From Heliocidaris tuberculata (Eukaryota; Echinodermata; Echinoidea; Camarodonta; Echinometridae), in NCBI GenBank assembly GCA_025618425.1, contig CM046846.1:32233409-32297408 (forward strand): DNA of 64,000 bases, written 5' to 3'. The translations under genes were made by a program, and so were the position numbers. The notes under the pieces were generated by a model, which worked only from the letters and a program-made list of their open reading frames with translations, did no database searches and had not been told where the DNA came from. Positions 20,758-32,631 of the stretch are shown piece by piece (the first letter of the stretch is position 1; every line of letters begins with the position of its first letter).

Positions 20758-22335
20758 GGTGGAAACATATATTCTATCATAGTCCCAACATATCAAATTA
20801 TTCTTCTTTCTTTGCTCATTTTGAGATGGCCAGTCACATATTTGGAGGGAACAATATCGGGTCTCAGAATCCTTTATCACATTTTTTTCAGACCAGATGA
20901 TTACATGTACGTTCAAACAATCTCTATCAAACAAATAAACGAATATCACCGTTGTTGTTGTTGGTTGGTTGGTGGGTTTGTTGGCGTTTTCCATCGGTGA
21001 TTGGATGATTTTCGCCAGGCAGTATGAGAGGGCGATGTTTTCCTCTCCTCGGTGCCACCGTGTGTTATACGAACATTAAACGAACATTAAATAGGGGACA
21101 TGCGTCCTATTTGGTTACCACCCCCCCCCCCCCCCGATGTGCCACTGATTAAGGGGATACGAAGGACTCGGGGGGGGGGGGGGGGCTAGGAGGCTCACCC
21201 GCGATCGGTTTTTTAAAAAGCCCCAAACTTATTTCTAAAAGAGGAAACATTCAGAGGGGCATGAGAAAGGGAATGAGAGAGAGAGAGAGAGAGAGAAGGG
21301 GGGGGGGGGAGTGTCAGGGAAGAAAGGAGGGTGAAGTGGGCTGAGGGGGGGGGGGGTGTTGGGTGGCATATGATACATATGATAAAGTACAATGTCTGAA
21401 TACCAATTTGCATGTGCGGCAGTTTCTTGTCACGGCCGGGGGACGCGACTTGCCTTTACAATTTGTTGCTGTACAATCTTCAAAATTTCAGGGGGCCCGA
21501 GGGAGGTGGGGGGGGGGGGGCCTCTCCCCGCCCCCGGGATTGCCACCCATGCCAATTTGTACAATCAAAATGTACAATCAAAATTTATTAGTGGACAACA
21601 CAGCTTGGCATTCTCAGAACGGCGCGAGTAACGGCAACGATCCTCTAAAAAAGGGACCTTCTTCTACATGTATAATGAATTGAAGAAACCAAGGAGGTTC
21701 AAACAGATGGAGTCTCAACTAATGATAATTAATACAAACACCTGGCAGATTATAAAGGATGTACAATTTAATTAATAAACTGCCTTGAGTCTTTCATGTC
21801 GATGTCTGATGCCGCCAAAGTAAATGGTTAAAATTTAGAGATGTTTTGACATTTGAATGTTTACGATGAGCAGTTAAATTCATAAATCGACAAAGAAAGA
21901 AAGTAAATGTGCAGTTTTAATGTAAATAATTTCGATTTCATTCTGAAATTCCCCTGCCTCAGGATGAACATTTTTTGGGGGAGATATAGCCTTAAAAGTT
22001 TCACAAATGTATGCCTCTTTAAGGGCAATTTTAACACCTTTCCGCTTAATTCCAATTATTAAATTTCATATATTACTATAGTGAAAGATGGCTCTATGAA
22101 ATATAGCCAACCAAAGTAATGGGCACACGCGGCCAGTCAAGAAATTGTCATCGCAATTCTGGTATTTTGGGCGCTAAATATGTTCGCTTGAACCTTGTTA
22201 TCATTCATGTGCACTTTTTCGAAGTTAAATTTGGGTCTGCGAAAACTAATTATCATTATAACAGAATATCCTCCATTGTACGTGTCCATGGTTATGCAAT
22301 AAAACGGAAATTGATTTGTTTCCTCGTATGGAAGC
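20758..22335. other. gene-free stretch with homopolymers
   Basis: Contains a C run near 21119-21135, G runs near 21171-21185, 21299-21310 and 21346-21357, and a GA run at 21275-21296. A G/C-rich patch at 21485-21545 interrupts it. No gene is recognised. Confidence 0.5.
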
Positions 22336-22569
22336 ATGTTTTCGGAGAGCGTATGCATATTTGTCATGCTTGTTGTGGCGGCATCGAGTTCGCTTCAAAG
22401 GGAAGCTGTCTGTTATGACTCCATCTGTTTGAACCTTCTTGAAGAAACGAACGAGAACGCACGGCAAAAATCCAAATACGCAAGGAAACGCCCAAAATTA
22501 CCGACGAATATATTGCCGGGGGCTAGGTGGAATGAATTAACAAACGATCTAAAACGAGTTTTAAAGTGA
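22336..22569 (+). CDS. candidate small secreted peptide precursor, unrecognised
   Basis: A 77-residue frame with A at -3 of the start codon. Residues 1-19 form a plausible signal peptide (hydrophobic core VCIFVMLVVAAS followed by SSS). The rest is short, charged and has two Cys four residues apart (CYDSIC), a basic cleavage-like site (ARKRP near residue 50) and an amphipathic C-terminus ending KRVLK. The stop is TGA. This layout resembles neuropeptide or peptide-hormone precursors, but I recognise no known peptide, and frames of this length arise by chance in this window. It could be one exon of something larger or nothing at all. Confidence 0.22.
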   Translation: MFSESVCIFVMLVVAASSSLQREAVCYDSICLNLLEETNENARQKSKYARKRPKLPTNILPGARWNELTNDLKRVLK

Positions 22570-23204
22570 TTTCAAAACGAATTCATAACTGTACCAGATC
22601 GAATGCTAAAGCCTAAAGGAATATAAACTATCGACTAACGTGCTGTGCCTACGCTCTCCGTGGTCTACGACTTCAAATCTGTAGTTTTTAGTAAAATAAA
22701 ATTTCGTTCGAAATGGAAGTTGTTTGTAAAAACTCTGTCCAAATTCCCTATTTCATAACTGATTTTTTTGTTATATAGTATATCTTTCCCAAAATAAGAG
22801 GATAACTAGCTTGTAATTTTTGGTTTGTAGACATAGTTTTACTTTACTTTATTTGCAGTATTGATATACATGCATTTTACTTTTACTTTCATTAATCGAG
22901 AAATTTTAGCGGGCAAATTTGATTTAAACTTTAAATTTGGGGAACACTAATGAGTTGACACTATTAGGCCTATAACCTAGATACAAGGCCAGGATACATT
23001 TTCAAAATTCCACAATGCAATATATTTATTGCAAAACGTCTATTGCAATAAAAGCTATTTCATTGTGGATTGTGCATGAGTGAAAAGTCACAATATCGTT
23101 AAGATAGAGCCATCCATATACAGAGTTTGGCCAACTTGGCTCCAGTGGGGAACAGTATGACGCTGGTAGCTTTGTTAGTTAGATAAGCAAAGGAACACTA
23201 GCGT
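22570..23204. other. gene-free stretch
   Basis: No gene or repeat recognised. Confidence 0.4.
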
Positions 23205-23300
23205 AGCTGAGGGGGGGGGGGGGGGGGCAGGGGGGGGCAGAGTGCCCCCCCTGGCAACTTTTCCTCGATTTTTTTTTTTTTGAGATTTTTTTTTTTTTTT
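23199..23300. mobile_element. fragment of a GCGTAGC-type hAT element with G and T tracts
   Basis: TAGCGTAGCTGA is followed by an 18-nt G run, a second G run, a short C run and two T tracts. The GCGTAGC-plus-G-run start is the same kind of terminus as the complete element at 27312-27464. Confidence 0.4.
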
Positions 23301-23394
23301 CTTGTCAGAGAATTATGGAGGAAAATATCTGGTAACTTGTCGAAAACGATATGATTATTGTGGTCATGAAGAATGTAATTATTTATACTTGCAT

Positions 23395-23541
23395 AACGCA
23401 GAGCCCTGTGGATGACCAGCGCCCTTTTCTTTTTTAAATATAATTTTTGTTTTATTTGATTGTGTATGATTTCTGTACTTTATGTTATTATCATAACTGA
23501 ACAGACTACTCTGAATAAAGATTTGAAATAAATAAATAAAT
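23395..23541 (+). mobile_element. 3' tail of a non-LTR retrotransposon
   Basis: Contains GCAGAGCCCTGTGG, GACCAG, a T-rich middle, CTGAACAGACTACTCTGAAT and a final AATAAAGA...GAAATAAATAAATAAAT. The same order of blocks occurs inverted at 24351-24445. Confidence 0.55.
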
Positions 23542-24350
23542 GCCGCAGCCCCGCGGGGGGGGGGGGGGGGGGGGGGGGGACTTTTCGGACAGACCGGTCG
23601 CCGGGCAACAATGCACGCTCAGCGCAGCCTGAGCTCTCGTGCGAGATTCGGTCGGCTTCGTGCAGTCCGAAATGTAACTCTAGTAGTCCGACAGACGCGT
23701 TCGACGCATGCACAAACTTTCTGTACGAGTGAATGAAGCTTACGCAATCCTGACTTTCCCCATACACGGCTAGTCGTTTGTCCCTTTAACGTTCATCGTA
23801 GAATGATGATGGTTTGAGTCGAAATGGAAAATGACATAAGATCGGATAGTTGTGTATTTTTTGATATATTGCTATAATTAACTGTCATATCTGCTTCCAA
23901 ATACAAAGCCCTATATTGATACGGACCAATGATGACGTTGTCATTTTGTTAGTTGGCAAATGAAGCAATAATTATCGAACTAGTAGCCTCGACCGCACAA
24001 TTGCTTCTTCATCTCTCTCTCTCTCTCTTTATTTCTTTCCCTCTCTCCCCTCTCTCACCTCTCTGTCACCTCTCCCCATTTCTCCTGCCCTTCTCCTCTC
24101 CGCTCTCTCTCTCTCTTTCTCATTATTTTATTGTCCTCTCTCCCCATCTCTCCGACTAATCTCTCTCTCTCTCTCTCTCTCTCTCATTCTCTCTCATTCT
24201 CTCCTCCTTATTCCCTCTTTACTTCTCTTTTGTTTGAATCTAGCTTTATCATTGACCCAATCCCATCTTGTCACACAGAACAACATCTACCATCTCTTTA
24301 AATGAAATCGATAGTGCCTCATCAAATTCTGAACGATGATGCCAAGTCGA
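23542..24350. other. gene-free stretch with G tract and CT-rich tract
   Basis: A G run of more than 20 nt lies near 23556-23579. A CT-rich tract covers about 24009-24230. An open frame inside the CT tract is low complexity and is not called. Confidence 0.6.
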
Positions 24351-25020
24351 TTTATTTTATTTATGTATTTATTTCACTTCTTTATTCTGGATAGTCTGTT
24401 CAGTACATAATAAAAACTGGTCTGCCACAGAGCCCTGATAAAATAAAAACTATATGCATGAAAAATACATTATTACAGTTAAAACTACAAAATATCACAT
24501 TAGAACATTTATAACAAAATATCATGAGATTTATGCATGGTTTAAATGATAATAAAAATCAACGATCGGAATAGATTAAACAAAACACATGACAAGATAC
24601 TAACTGAAGAAACATAATCAACACTGCACAAAGGAACAATATTTGAATAATGATAATTACATTAACATTACATTGTAAGATATGAAATTCCAAATTATAT
24701 TTAAGGAGTCAATTAACATTAAGAACTGAATCAAACTTAAGGACAATTAAAATGGAACTACGGTAATCATGTAATGGAGCTGATATATCCCTTTTAATAG
24801 ATCTCGCCAAAGGCAAAAAGTAAATGAAAATAATAATAATAATGATAATAATAAAACAAATAAAATACCTTTTTTTAAAATGATTTACAGAGTAAAAGTT
24901 AATATTACAAGCGGGATTTTTATAGAAATACTGGGACATGCACCTCTGCCTTTTCCCAACTTCATGTGTGAGGGCACAATAGATTTGCCTGAAAATAGAG
25001 GGACACATTCAAATGATTTT
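24351..25020 (-). mobile_element. 3' end of a non-LTR retrotransposon, minus strand
   Basis: On the minus strand the block GGGCTCTGTGGCAGACCAG is followed by CTGAACAGACTATCCAGAAT and an (AAAT)-rich tail ending near 24351, matching 23395-23541. Two minus-strand frames upstream of this tail (24709-25008 and 25009-25332) may be decayed LINE coding sequence, but I see no diagnostic reverse transcriptase motif. The upstream limit is uncertain. Confidence 0.45.
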
Positions 25021-25462
25021 ACGTATAAGGCCCATTAGGAGTTTGTGAAAAAAGGGGCGCACTTCTTCTGAACCTCCATGTTTTCCTTTTGTTGTTGATG
25101 GTAAGAGTTGTGGAAAGTACAGTAATAACATCCATTTTTTATTCATAGAGAAGCCCGAGAAACTAATTTGAATCATATGAATGCTATACGGAATACAAAC
25201 AAGGAAAAAGGAACTTTGATTCAAACTTGGGAATCTAAGGTTTTTTAAAGATCTGCAACACCATACAAGGGAAAGAAAAAGGTTATAATGACTATCTTGC
25301 AACTGATCAACTAAAATGAAGAAGGCTGTCAAATTGCTTCTGGGGGCTTATTGAAACTTTACATGAGCTTTAATAAGAGATCAGCATGCTTGTTGAATCC
25401 ATTACTTTGGTTTCAGCTTAAATATTTTATCATGAATGCCATTATATTTGTTATCTTCTATA

Positions 25463-26374
25463 CAGTGCGTCTCAGAAAAAAGTTAATAGTCGGAAAAGGT
25501 CTCCGCAAATAAATATTTCAGAATATTTGAATCAAAATTTCATATCTGTAGATAGCTTAGATTCTCTTCTATTAAATAACACCTAAAGATCTGGCGATAT
25601 TAAATTTTTACGCTCGAGTGAGTAAAGGCCACTTTTGTGAAAAGGTGCAAAATCCAGACCTAACAAGAATTGGTATTTGTTCTGGCTGGTATCAGCTAAG
25701 TTGACAGTTTTGAAAAGGCTTAGAAATGTTCACATTTTTATCAGTAATAGACAGCTGATGAAAGAACAGGGTTTTTTGTATGTGCTTATGTATCTCATCA
25801 ACATTTTATGCTTCAGTGAGCGATTAACTACTTTGTTCATTCTTTTGAAATATTAGTTTTGCCAAGTTTTTATTTCAAGCTGGCTTTTTCAGTCAACCAT
25901 AAATTTTTAAAGGGATACGTCAGGGACATACAGAAAAAGCCATTTTTTATAAATTGCCTTTCAATGATCAGAATACGAAAATTTCTAAGCCTTTTCAAGA
26001 GTCTCAACTTTGCTAATAGCAGCCAGAACCAATAAATTTTTTTGTCAATTATGGCTTTTTGATCACTCAAGCGGAAAATATGTTTTGGTGTCATTTTTTA
26101 GGAGAGACCCTAAGCTAGGTATGACAATTTCATGAACATATTTTGTTCATTTGGGAAGACCTCTAACTGCCAAGTTTAACGGTTCTCAAATTTGTTGATA
26201 CCCGCCAAAACAAATACCAGTTCTTGTCAAGTCTGGATTTTGCACCCTTCTGCAAAAGTCGCTTTTGCTAACTCGTCATTTGATAGAAGAGACCCTAAGC
26301 TATCCACAGTATGGAAATTTCCTATAAATATTTTGAAATATTTATTTGGGGAGACCTTTTTTTGGGACGCACTG
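25463..26374. mobile_element. long-TIR element with CAGTGCGTC ends, copy 1
   Basis: Starts CAGTGCGTCTCAGAAAAAAG after TA (25461-25462) and ends TTTTTTTGGGACGCACTG. The two halves are inverted over several hundred bp (TGGATTTTGCACC in the right half against GGTGCAAAATCCA in the left). Inside each half the module around GACCCTAAGCTA / TAGCTTAG is itself repeated. The right flank is AA instead of TA. Homologous to 31224-32208. Tc1/mariner-like by TA target; no transposase frame. Confidence 0.75.
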
Positions 26375-27311
26375 AACATCTAGTGAATCATTCATGAAAC
26401 TTAAGTGCTATTAATGTAAAATGTAAATACCTCATTCATGATATAAAAAAACAATCATTCTGCTGCTGCGAAAACACATTTTCTCTCTTAAGTCAAGTTG
26501 ATCTTTTATATACTACATTCGGATCGTCAAAACGTCACATGTCTGTAGGGCGATGTGATATTTGCAATTCTGAAAGTATAGGATAAATTCCATATAATTA
26601 CTAAACCTAGTTTTGGTGAAAGTGCATATTTATCCCTATCATTTCCCTCGAGGGTAATCCTAATCACTCATAATACTCTCATCTCAGATACGCCCATGCG
26701 ATTCTATAATCACTGACATCTTATAAAGTTCCTTTTCACAGTGGCGTAGAGTGGGTCCAGTCACTGAGGGGGCTCTGGTGTTATGGATAGGGGGAGGATG
26801 AAATGTGAATGAACAAGTCCGTCGATTAGGGCAGGATGTAAGAATTATTCGAATCCTATTCTTTTTAGCTGCTTTACTGTTCATAATGCTCTTCTTTTCA
26901 AGTTCTTTTGTTCTCTCCTTTCCTTTTCATTCTCTCACCCTTTCTCGCTTTTTCTATTCATTAATTTTTTTTCTTCGTTCCATGGAGGGGGCGGGCCATT
27001 GTGCCCCTTACATGACTGGAGCAACGCTTAGCCATTAGTAATTTCGACTATTGAATAACAGAATAGGATAGAAAGTAGGAGGACAGATGATGTAGGTCGA
27101 GGATTTACACATCATCTAGCCTACACGCGATTCGTGCATGCTTACTGAATGTGTGGGATATGATATTTTAGTGTGAACATTTTATTTTCTTGTGTATTAG
27201 CCAGGGGGCGTCGGGCATGTTCAAGAATGTGAAAGAACAATCGGATTGACACGCCCACTAGCGACACATTAATTCTGAAATTATTTCTTTTAGGGGATAC
27301 TTACCTGCAAC
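26375..27311. other. gene-free stretch
   Basis: CAGTGGCGTAGAG at 26739-26751 looks like a decayed hAT terminus of the GGCGTAGC type. TTAGCCAGGGGGCGTC at 27197-27212 resembles a CTCF core. No gene is recognised. Confidence 0.4.
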
Positions 27312-27464
27312 CACAGGCGTAGCCGGGGGGGGGGTGTTCACAATGAGGACATGCCCCCTGTTCATCCGGTAATAAAAAAAGGTCATCCACGGAAGTCTGT
27401 GATTTTGTTTGTCACCCACCCCCTCCCCGTGCCCCCCTTTCCAACAAGTCTGGCTACGCCACTG
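27312..27464. mobile_element. 153-bp hAT-like MITE (GGCGTAGCC ends)
   Basis: The ends are CACAGGCGTAGCC and GGCTACGCCACTG. The 8-bp duplication CCTGCAAC flanks both sides (27304-27311 and 27465-27472). A G run follows the left terminus and a C-rich stretch precedes the right one. CAGTGGCGTAGC-type termini with 8-bp target duplications are typical of widespread hAT-derived MITEs. Confidence 0.8.
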
Positions 27465-27472
27465 CCTGCAAC

Positions 27473-29510
27473 CCCCTCCCATTCGGAATCGAAAACGCAG
27501 AGGTATTTGCCAGTCTTGTGGGCAAGGGTGACTGTAAGAATGTGTCAGCTGAAATATGGAGATATCTGAAATATGGATGATCTCACTTTAAATGATTGCC
27601 CTATATTTAAGACATGTGCATGTCGGAGGCCTAACCAGCAAGGGCTTATGAAGCCGACATACCGGTACGCCTCTGTTTGAAAGGGTTCAAAATCTATGGA
27701 ACTTGCAGTGAGTCTACTTTCTTGTTTGCTGGTTTTTTTTTTTTTCTTTTGCTTGTCAAAACTTTGGAGTTCTGTGCCCCCGTGTCGGGAAGGATTTGCT
27801 TAACGCTATTTATTTAGGATAGGCGACTATACGTGCCCCAGTAAAAAGAATATATTTCACGCAATTTAGTTCAAAGTTGGTGAGCACTGATCTCAGAGAA
27901 ATTAAGTTGCTGGTTGTGACCATAAAACAAAGATTTCTTTCTCAGTTACATGTAAAGAAAGATGGAGAGAAAGACAGATAAATGATTTATTGACTAAAAA
28001 AAATTAAATAAAAACGTTATCGCGGCCAAAAACCGAATGGCAATGAATTTACAATTATATTTTTTTCAGTGTATAAAAATGGTAATCAGCATTTACAAAA
28101 ATGACATACTAGTAATAATCAGCGAATAATATTCTGTATCATTATTACAAAATGATATATTTCATTCCACATGTGCACTGCTGGTAGTAATGAGTACAGA
28201 GAGTAAAATTATCCGACCTAAACTGGATTGTTCTTTGAAAATAAACTTAATTCAGCATTCTCTCTATTGTATAGAATAGATATATTCATTAACACAATGT
28301 CACTACGTAGCCACATATTAATTTTCATGCCAATAATTTACACGATCAAATAAGCGGCATGTCTACTTATCAAAAGAGAAAAGAGAGAATGGAAAATAGA
28401 CGTCACAAGTAAACTTTATCTTGATCTGCAAATAAGGGGTCATATTATCGAGGGCACCTCTGGCAAGTCAAAGAGAACTAATTTCTTTAGCAATAGCTAT
28501 TTTGGTTATTGTACTACAGACAAGTCAAAGAGAACTAATTTCTTTAGCAATAGCTATTTTGGTTATTGTCCTACAGACGAAGATATAACAAAATTATAAA
28601 AAAAATCATATAAAAGAGTAAATCGGGACATGGCATGTGAGATTGTCGTCAAAAGGGGAATAAAAGACTGCATCATGAAAGTTGAATATTTTTCAGTGTT
28701 ACGCCGTACACTTGTTTTTGCACTTATACTTGACATGCTCCCGAAATATCCCCTGCGAAACTCTCATACTATTATTCTTGCACTATGGCGACATTTATGA
28801 GCAAGTGCCGTCACTATCTTCAAACGGGCACCGATGGCATTTAAGAGCCTTCTAATGACTGGAGGCATAGTATTAAACAAAATGCTAAGACGCCCAAACT
28901 TCTTAAAATCAGAATAAGAATATCTCTTCCCATTACTCAGTCGGTCTCGATAAAGTGACCTCAGTTGTAATTATTGTGTCACCACTGAGCAGTTATAAGT
29001 TTAATGCGATGTTATATTGTCGAGCTGCGAACTTCAAGCAGGCAAGCCCATGGGAAGCTACATGGGAAGAGATGGGGATAAACGACGCTGGCTTACGAAA
29101 TCTTACAAATTCTAAAAATATATAAGTGAAAGACATGGAACAAGTCACAGAGCACTATGTTGTGTCAAATCCAATAGTTATTTTCTATTCTCGTTCCTTT
29201 AGCAGTCATGTTATTTTCTTTGAAATGGCATGGAGCATACTGCAGAACAATACAATAAATAGATTCTATCTCAAGATTGCTTCTCAAACTTTCTTTATGA
29301 TCGTTGATATCTGGTTCATTCTTAACATTTTCTTGAAATGTTGCTTTTACAATGTGCTGAAAGATATGAAACACGACTAAAACAGTGGGATTCCGGAAGT
29401 AAAGACAAAGATGATCAAAGTTATAAGTTTACTTTTAGGAGAGCATTAAATATTTGCATGTTACTGTCACGGACCCCCACTTGTATGATATACTTTTAAC
29501 TGCTTAAGTG
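27473..29510. other. gene-free stretch
   Basis: Contains a recent 57-bp tandem duplication (separate entry). An 84-codon frame at 29126-29380 has no recognisable motif and is not called. Confidence 0.4.
28464..28577 (+). repeat. 57-bp perfect-but-one tandem duplication
   Basis: Two adjacent units starting CAAGTCAAAGAGAACTAATT at 28464 and 28521 differ by one base (TGTAC against TGTCC). This is a young duplication in otherwise unique sequence. Confidence 0.9.
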
Positions 29511-30426
29511 CACTCTTAAAAAAGTTGGGCAAAAAAATGCCCAATTTTTAACCAACACTGGGCAACATACTGTCCACACAACTTTTGGTTAAAATTTTCC
29601 CAACTGATGTTGGGCAATCCATTTACTATGTTGTTGGGCAAATTAAATTGCCCATCAGTTGGTGACCCATTAGATTTTACCCAACTCTACAATTGCCCAA
29701 CTGTTGGTTATATTCTCAGTTGGGTAATTATTGCCCAACCAATCTTACCCAATAGGATTGCCCAACCCTCTATTTGTTCAGCTGTTTGGTAACAAATATC
29801 ATGTGGTTGGGCAAATTCAGCTGCCCAATTTATTGTTTCCTTTTTCCTCCAACCTAGGTAAAAAAAAATGAAATTTGCTTGTTACGTCCTTCTTGGTATT
29901 AACCTAATCAATCCTAACCTATCCTATTTTAAGCTATCCTATCCTATATCTTAACCTATCCTATCCTAGTCCTATCCTATCCAGTTAGTGCAAACTAGTG
30001 CAAGCTCTTATATACCCCTTATATTTTTTTATGCATTCGGTGACAGTTAGTAAATCGGGCCACCCCAAACCATACGCTACTAAAAATTCATGAATATTCA
30101 TATAAGTGTTTTCCCCAATATTGGGTAAAAATATTTACCACAAGTTGGGCAAAAGCGAATTTCTAACCAACCATCAGTTACCCAACAAAATTTACCCAAC
30201 TGGCAAAGGAAATGTGACAAAATTACACAACTACAGGACAACAAGTACCCAACCCATAATTACCAAATACTGTTGGTAAATATATGCCCAATATTTAGGT
30301 AAAAAGTATTGACCAATATTGGTTACACCACTCGAGTGTCCAGTTGGTTAATAATAGCCCAGAATTGGGAATATTTTTAACCAACCAGCAGTTACCCAAC
30401 TAAATTTACCCAACATTTTAAGAGTG
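29511..30426. mobile_element. element with CACTCTTAAAA ends and many TTGGGCAA / TTACCCAA units
   Basis: The ends CACTCTTAAAA and TTTTAAGAGTG are inverted, and TG lies outside both. Inside, TTGGGCAA, TTGCCCAAC, TTGGGTAA and TTACCCAAC recur dozens of times in both orientations. A CCTAT-type tandem tract (about 29905-29985) sits in the middle. The terminus is close to that of the 6757-6958 hairpin (CACTCTAAAAA), so the two probably share a transposase source. Confidence 0.7.
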
Positions 30427-30445
30427 TGTACATAATCGGCACCAT

Positions 30446-30600
30446 GGCCCCGTTGCATAAAAGTTACTATTATGGTAACTTTGCCATCAATGGTAACTAC
30501 CATGGTAACAATGCTCAACAGCCAATCAAAATCAAGGTTTCCATGGAAGTCACCATAAATGACAAAGTAACCATAATTGTAACTTTTATGCAACGGGGCC
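30446..30600. mobile_element. palindromic MITE, GGCCCCGTTGCATAAAAG ends
   Basis: The perfect terminal inverted repeat begins GGCCCCGTTGCATAAAAGTT and the right end is its exact complement at 30579-30600. The centre contains GCCAATCA. It lies only 20 bp from the preceding element and directly upstream of the LINE fragment. Confidence 0.85.
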
Positions 30601-31223
30601 CAGATCTTTGACTAAATGCTGTGTTTCTGAGTAATTTAATTGCCATTGAATTAACCCCTACATAAATTATCGCACTACGGTGTTCGAGGAAAAGCCTTGG
30701 AATGGTTCAGGAATTATTTATCAAATAGAAAACAATTTGTGGAAATAAATAATCATAGGTCATCGTTGCGACCCATAAGCTGTGGTGTTCCAGAGGGAAG
30801 TCTAATAGGTCCCTTATTATTTATCATTTACATTACTATTATAAATCCTCAGATGCACTATTATTTATTCTATTCGCAGACTTCAAATGTATTTTATTCT
30901 CATTCTAACCCTAATGCCCCTTTTTAAACAATAAACAAAGAACTTAAATGCATAGTATAATGGGTAAAAGTATGCAGGTTATCACTAAACATTCTTAAGA
31001 CTAATTTTATGCTGTTTAGTAACACCTTGCAAAACTTACCTGGAAATATTTTTTGGACGGCACGCCCCTTGATAGGGTATCATCAACAAAATTTCTAGGG
31101 CTCACGATTGACGATAAACTAAACTGGAACAAGCACATACAAAATATATCCAAAATTATTTCCCGGACTATTGGTATAAATCTCAAATATTTCTTCCCAA
31201 AGGACTACACTTTTTTACTAACA

Positions 31224-32208
31224 CAGTGCGTCCCCCCAAAAAGTTAACAGTTGGGAAAAATTCCCCCCAAATAAATATTTTAAAATAATTGTAGGAAATG
31301 TTCATACCTGTGGATAGATTAGGGTCTCTTCTATTAAATGACATCAAAATATTTCGAAATATTTTGAGTTCGAGTGAGTAAAAGTGACTTTTGCAATGCA
31401 ATTAGTATTAGTATTTTGTGCTGGCTGGTATTAACAAATTTGAGAACCGTAAAAAGTTGACAGTTGGAAAAAGTCTCCCCAAATGAACATTTCAAACTAT
31501 GTTCATGAAATGTTCATACCTATGGATAGCTTAGGGTCTCTCCTATCAAATACACCAAAACATCTAACGATATGTTACGCTTGAGTGAGCAAAAGCCATT
31601 ATTGTGAAAGGGTGCAAAATCCACAGTTGACAAAACTTTGTATTAGTTATGTCTGGTATCAGCAAAGTTGAGAGCCTCAAAAGGGCTTAGAAACTTTCAT
31701 ATTTTGATCATAAAAAGGCAATTTATGAAAAAGTCGGCTTTGTTTTCTGTATATCTTGATATATCCCATCAGAACTTCATGGTTGACTGAGAAAAATAGC
31801 TTGAATTGACACCTTGCCAAAACTAATATTTCAAAATACTCAATAAAGCAGTTAATTACTCACTCATGAATCATAAAAATATTGATGAGATACGTCAGGA
31901 CATATACAGAGGACAGAACCTCTTCTTTCATAAATTGTCTATTATTGATCAAAATATAAATATTCATAAGCCTTTTCATGACTGTAAATTTTGCTGATAC
32001 CAGCTAGAAAAAATACTAATTCTTTTCAAATCTAGATTTTGCACCTTATCACAAAAGTGGTCTTTGCTCACTCGAGCGTGAAATATCGCCCGATCTTCAT
32101 GTATCATGTAATAGAAGAGACCCTAAGCTATCCACAGGTATCAAATATTTGGATATATTTATTTAGGGAGACGTTTTATGACTGTTAATTTTTTTCTGGG
32201 ACGCACTG
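31224..32208. mobile_element. long-TIR CAGTGCGTCC element, copy 2, inside the LINE
   Basis: Starts CAGTGCGTCCCCCCAAAAAG and ends TTCTGGGACGCACTG, followed by TA. Same family as 25463-26374, but with an extra internal module: AAAAGTTGACAGTTGG at about 31453 repeats the subterminal start AAAAGTTAACAGTTGG at about 31239. The left flank is CA in place of TA. Confidence 0.8.
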
Positions 32209-32224
32209 TATTACCGTATCTTAA

Positions 32225-32631
32225 CCCTTTCGAGACAATTGACCACATTTTGTGGTTTGGCCCAATAACTTTTGATTTAGAGCCTTCAAAAATATACCAG
32301 ATGCATGAGTAGAAAGAGCAAAAAATTCTGCACATACTGTGTCCATTTTTGTTGCATGATCATATTGCGTTTGATGCCAGGAATTTTAAAAAGGAGAATA
32401 AAATTGAACATCCTTAAATTGGCAACACATTGAGAGATTCAAAATTATTGTTTTTTGTCCAAATTGGCAACTTTTTCAACTTTTCGACAAAGTTCCTAAC
32501 CATGTATATTATTTTCAAGACATTACATCTTATTAGAACCACGTAGCACTAAAAGAAAAATATTATTGTTGCCAATTTGCAGAACAAAATGTGATCAATT
32601 GAGCTCTTAAATAATTCCTGTCCTGAAAGGG
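32225..32631. mobile_element. TTAA-bounded MITE (piggyBac-like), copy 2, inside the LINE
   Basis: CCCTTTCGAGACA at the left and TGTCCTGAAAGGG at the right are inverted, with intact TTAA on both sides (32221-32224 and 32632-32635). Deleting the element plus one TTAA rejoins the LINE frame through ...PYLNYGIT..., so the insertion site and target duplication are confirmed at codon level. 407 bp, non-coding. Confidence 0.88.

Noticed and set aside
24709..25332. Two minus-strand frames of about 100 codons as a host gene
   Set aside because: They sit just upstream of a LINE-type 3' tail and lack recognisable domains; noted only as possible LINE remnants.
29126..29380. 84-codon plus-strand frame with a hydrophobic middle
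   Set aside because: An overlapping minus-strand frame is just as open and no homology is recognised. Not enough for a gene.
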